Assembly: GCA_028291845.1 (NCBI GenBank)
Contig: JAQGNM010000039.1
Location: forward strand, 1-24,365
Direction: 5' to 3'
Source of the DNA: Massilia sp.
GTDB taxonomy: Bacteria; Pseudomonadota; Gammaproteobacteria; Burkholderiales; Burkholderiaceae_D
DNA: 24,365 nt
Below, one piece after another: positions 24,361 to 24,365 of the stretch (within the stretch, counting starts at the first letter, position 1; the number at the start of each line of letters is the position of its first letter). The position numbers were made by a program, and so were the translations under genes. Below the pieces are notes generated by a model. It had not been told where the DNA came from, did not search any database, and saw nothing but the letters and a program-made list of their open reading frames with translations.

Positions 24361-24365
24361 GCCTG

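Overview
This is a 24.4 kb stretch of a GC-rich betaproteobacterial chromosome. The tmRNA tag (ANDNSYALAA), the GC-rich codon use and the set of sensor kinases best fit Oxalobacteraceae, around Massilia, Duganella or Janthinobacterium. That placement is an inference. No transposase, integrase, CRISPR array or ordinary tRNA is visible.

Left end (1-1946): an intact ssrA (tmRNA) gene with a strong terminator. Upstream lies a 97-bp exact copy of its internal tag-coding segment, running off the window edge. Two clusters of hairpin-forming REP-like repeats flank ssrA. A small hypothetical gene and an AT-richer regulatory gap follow.

1947-8516: a histidine kinase with an RsbRD-like input domain faces a leftward operon. 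In transcription order this is acetate kinase, phosphoketolase and an unusual Nramp-like metal transporter, with overlapping stop and start codons. It forms a phosphoketolase bypass: xylulose-5-P or fructose-6-P goes to acetyl-P, then to acetate plus ATP. A small unknown gene with a strong ribosome binding site lies upstream on the same strand.

8843-14075: six tightly overlapping rightward genes encode a B-family (ba3-like) heme-copper oxidase. The order is diheme cytochrome c, membrane-anchored triheme cytochrome c, a 58-residue single-helix subunit (IIa-like), CuA subunit II, subunit I and a second diheme cytochrome c. Together they carry seven CxxCH heme sites.

14214-20314: a hybrid histidine kinase broken by a frameshift in its PAS domain, a secreted HExxH metallopeptidase, a methyl-accepting chemotaxis protein and an NhaA Na+/H+ antiporter.

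20329-24360: a leftward hybrid kinase with two nearly duplicate PAS domains is divergent from a two-gene operon. That operon encodes an unknown 140-residue protein and a two-domain KaiC-like ATPase. The ATPase lacks the KaiC phosphorylation residues and has altered catalytic glutamates.

The main themes are energy metabolism (acetyl-P bypass, high-affinity oxidase, Na+/H+ exchange) and signal sensing. The items I rate most unusual are the ssrA partial duplication with its flanking repeats, the KaiC-like operon, the Nramp relative in the phosphoketolase operon and the self-contained oxidase cluster.
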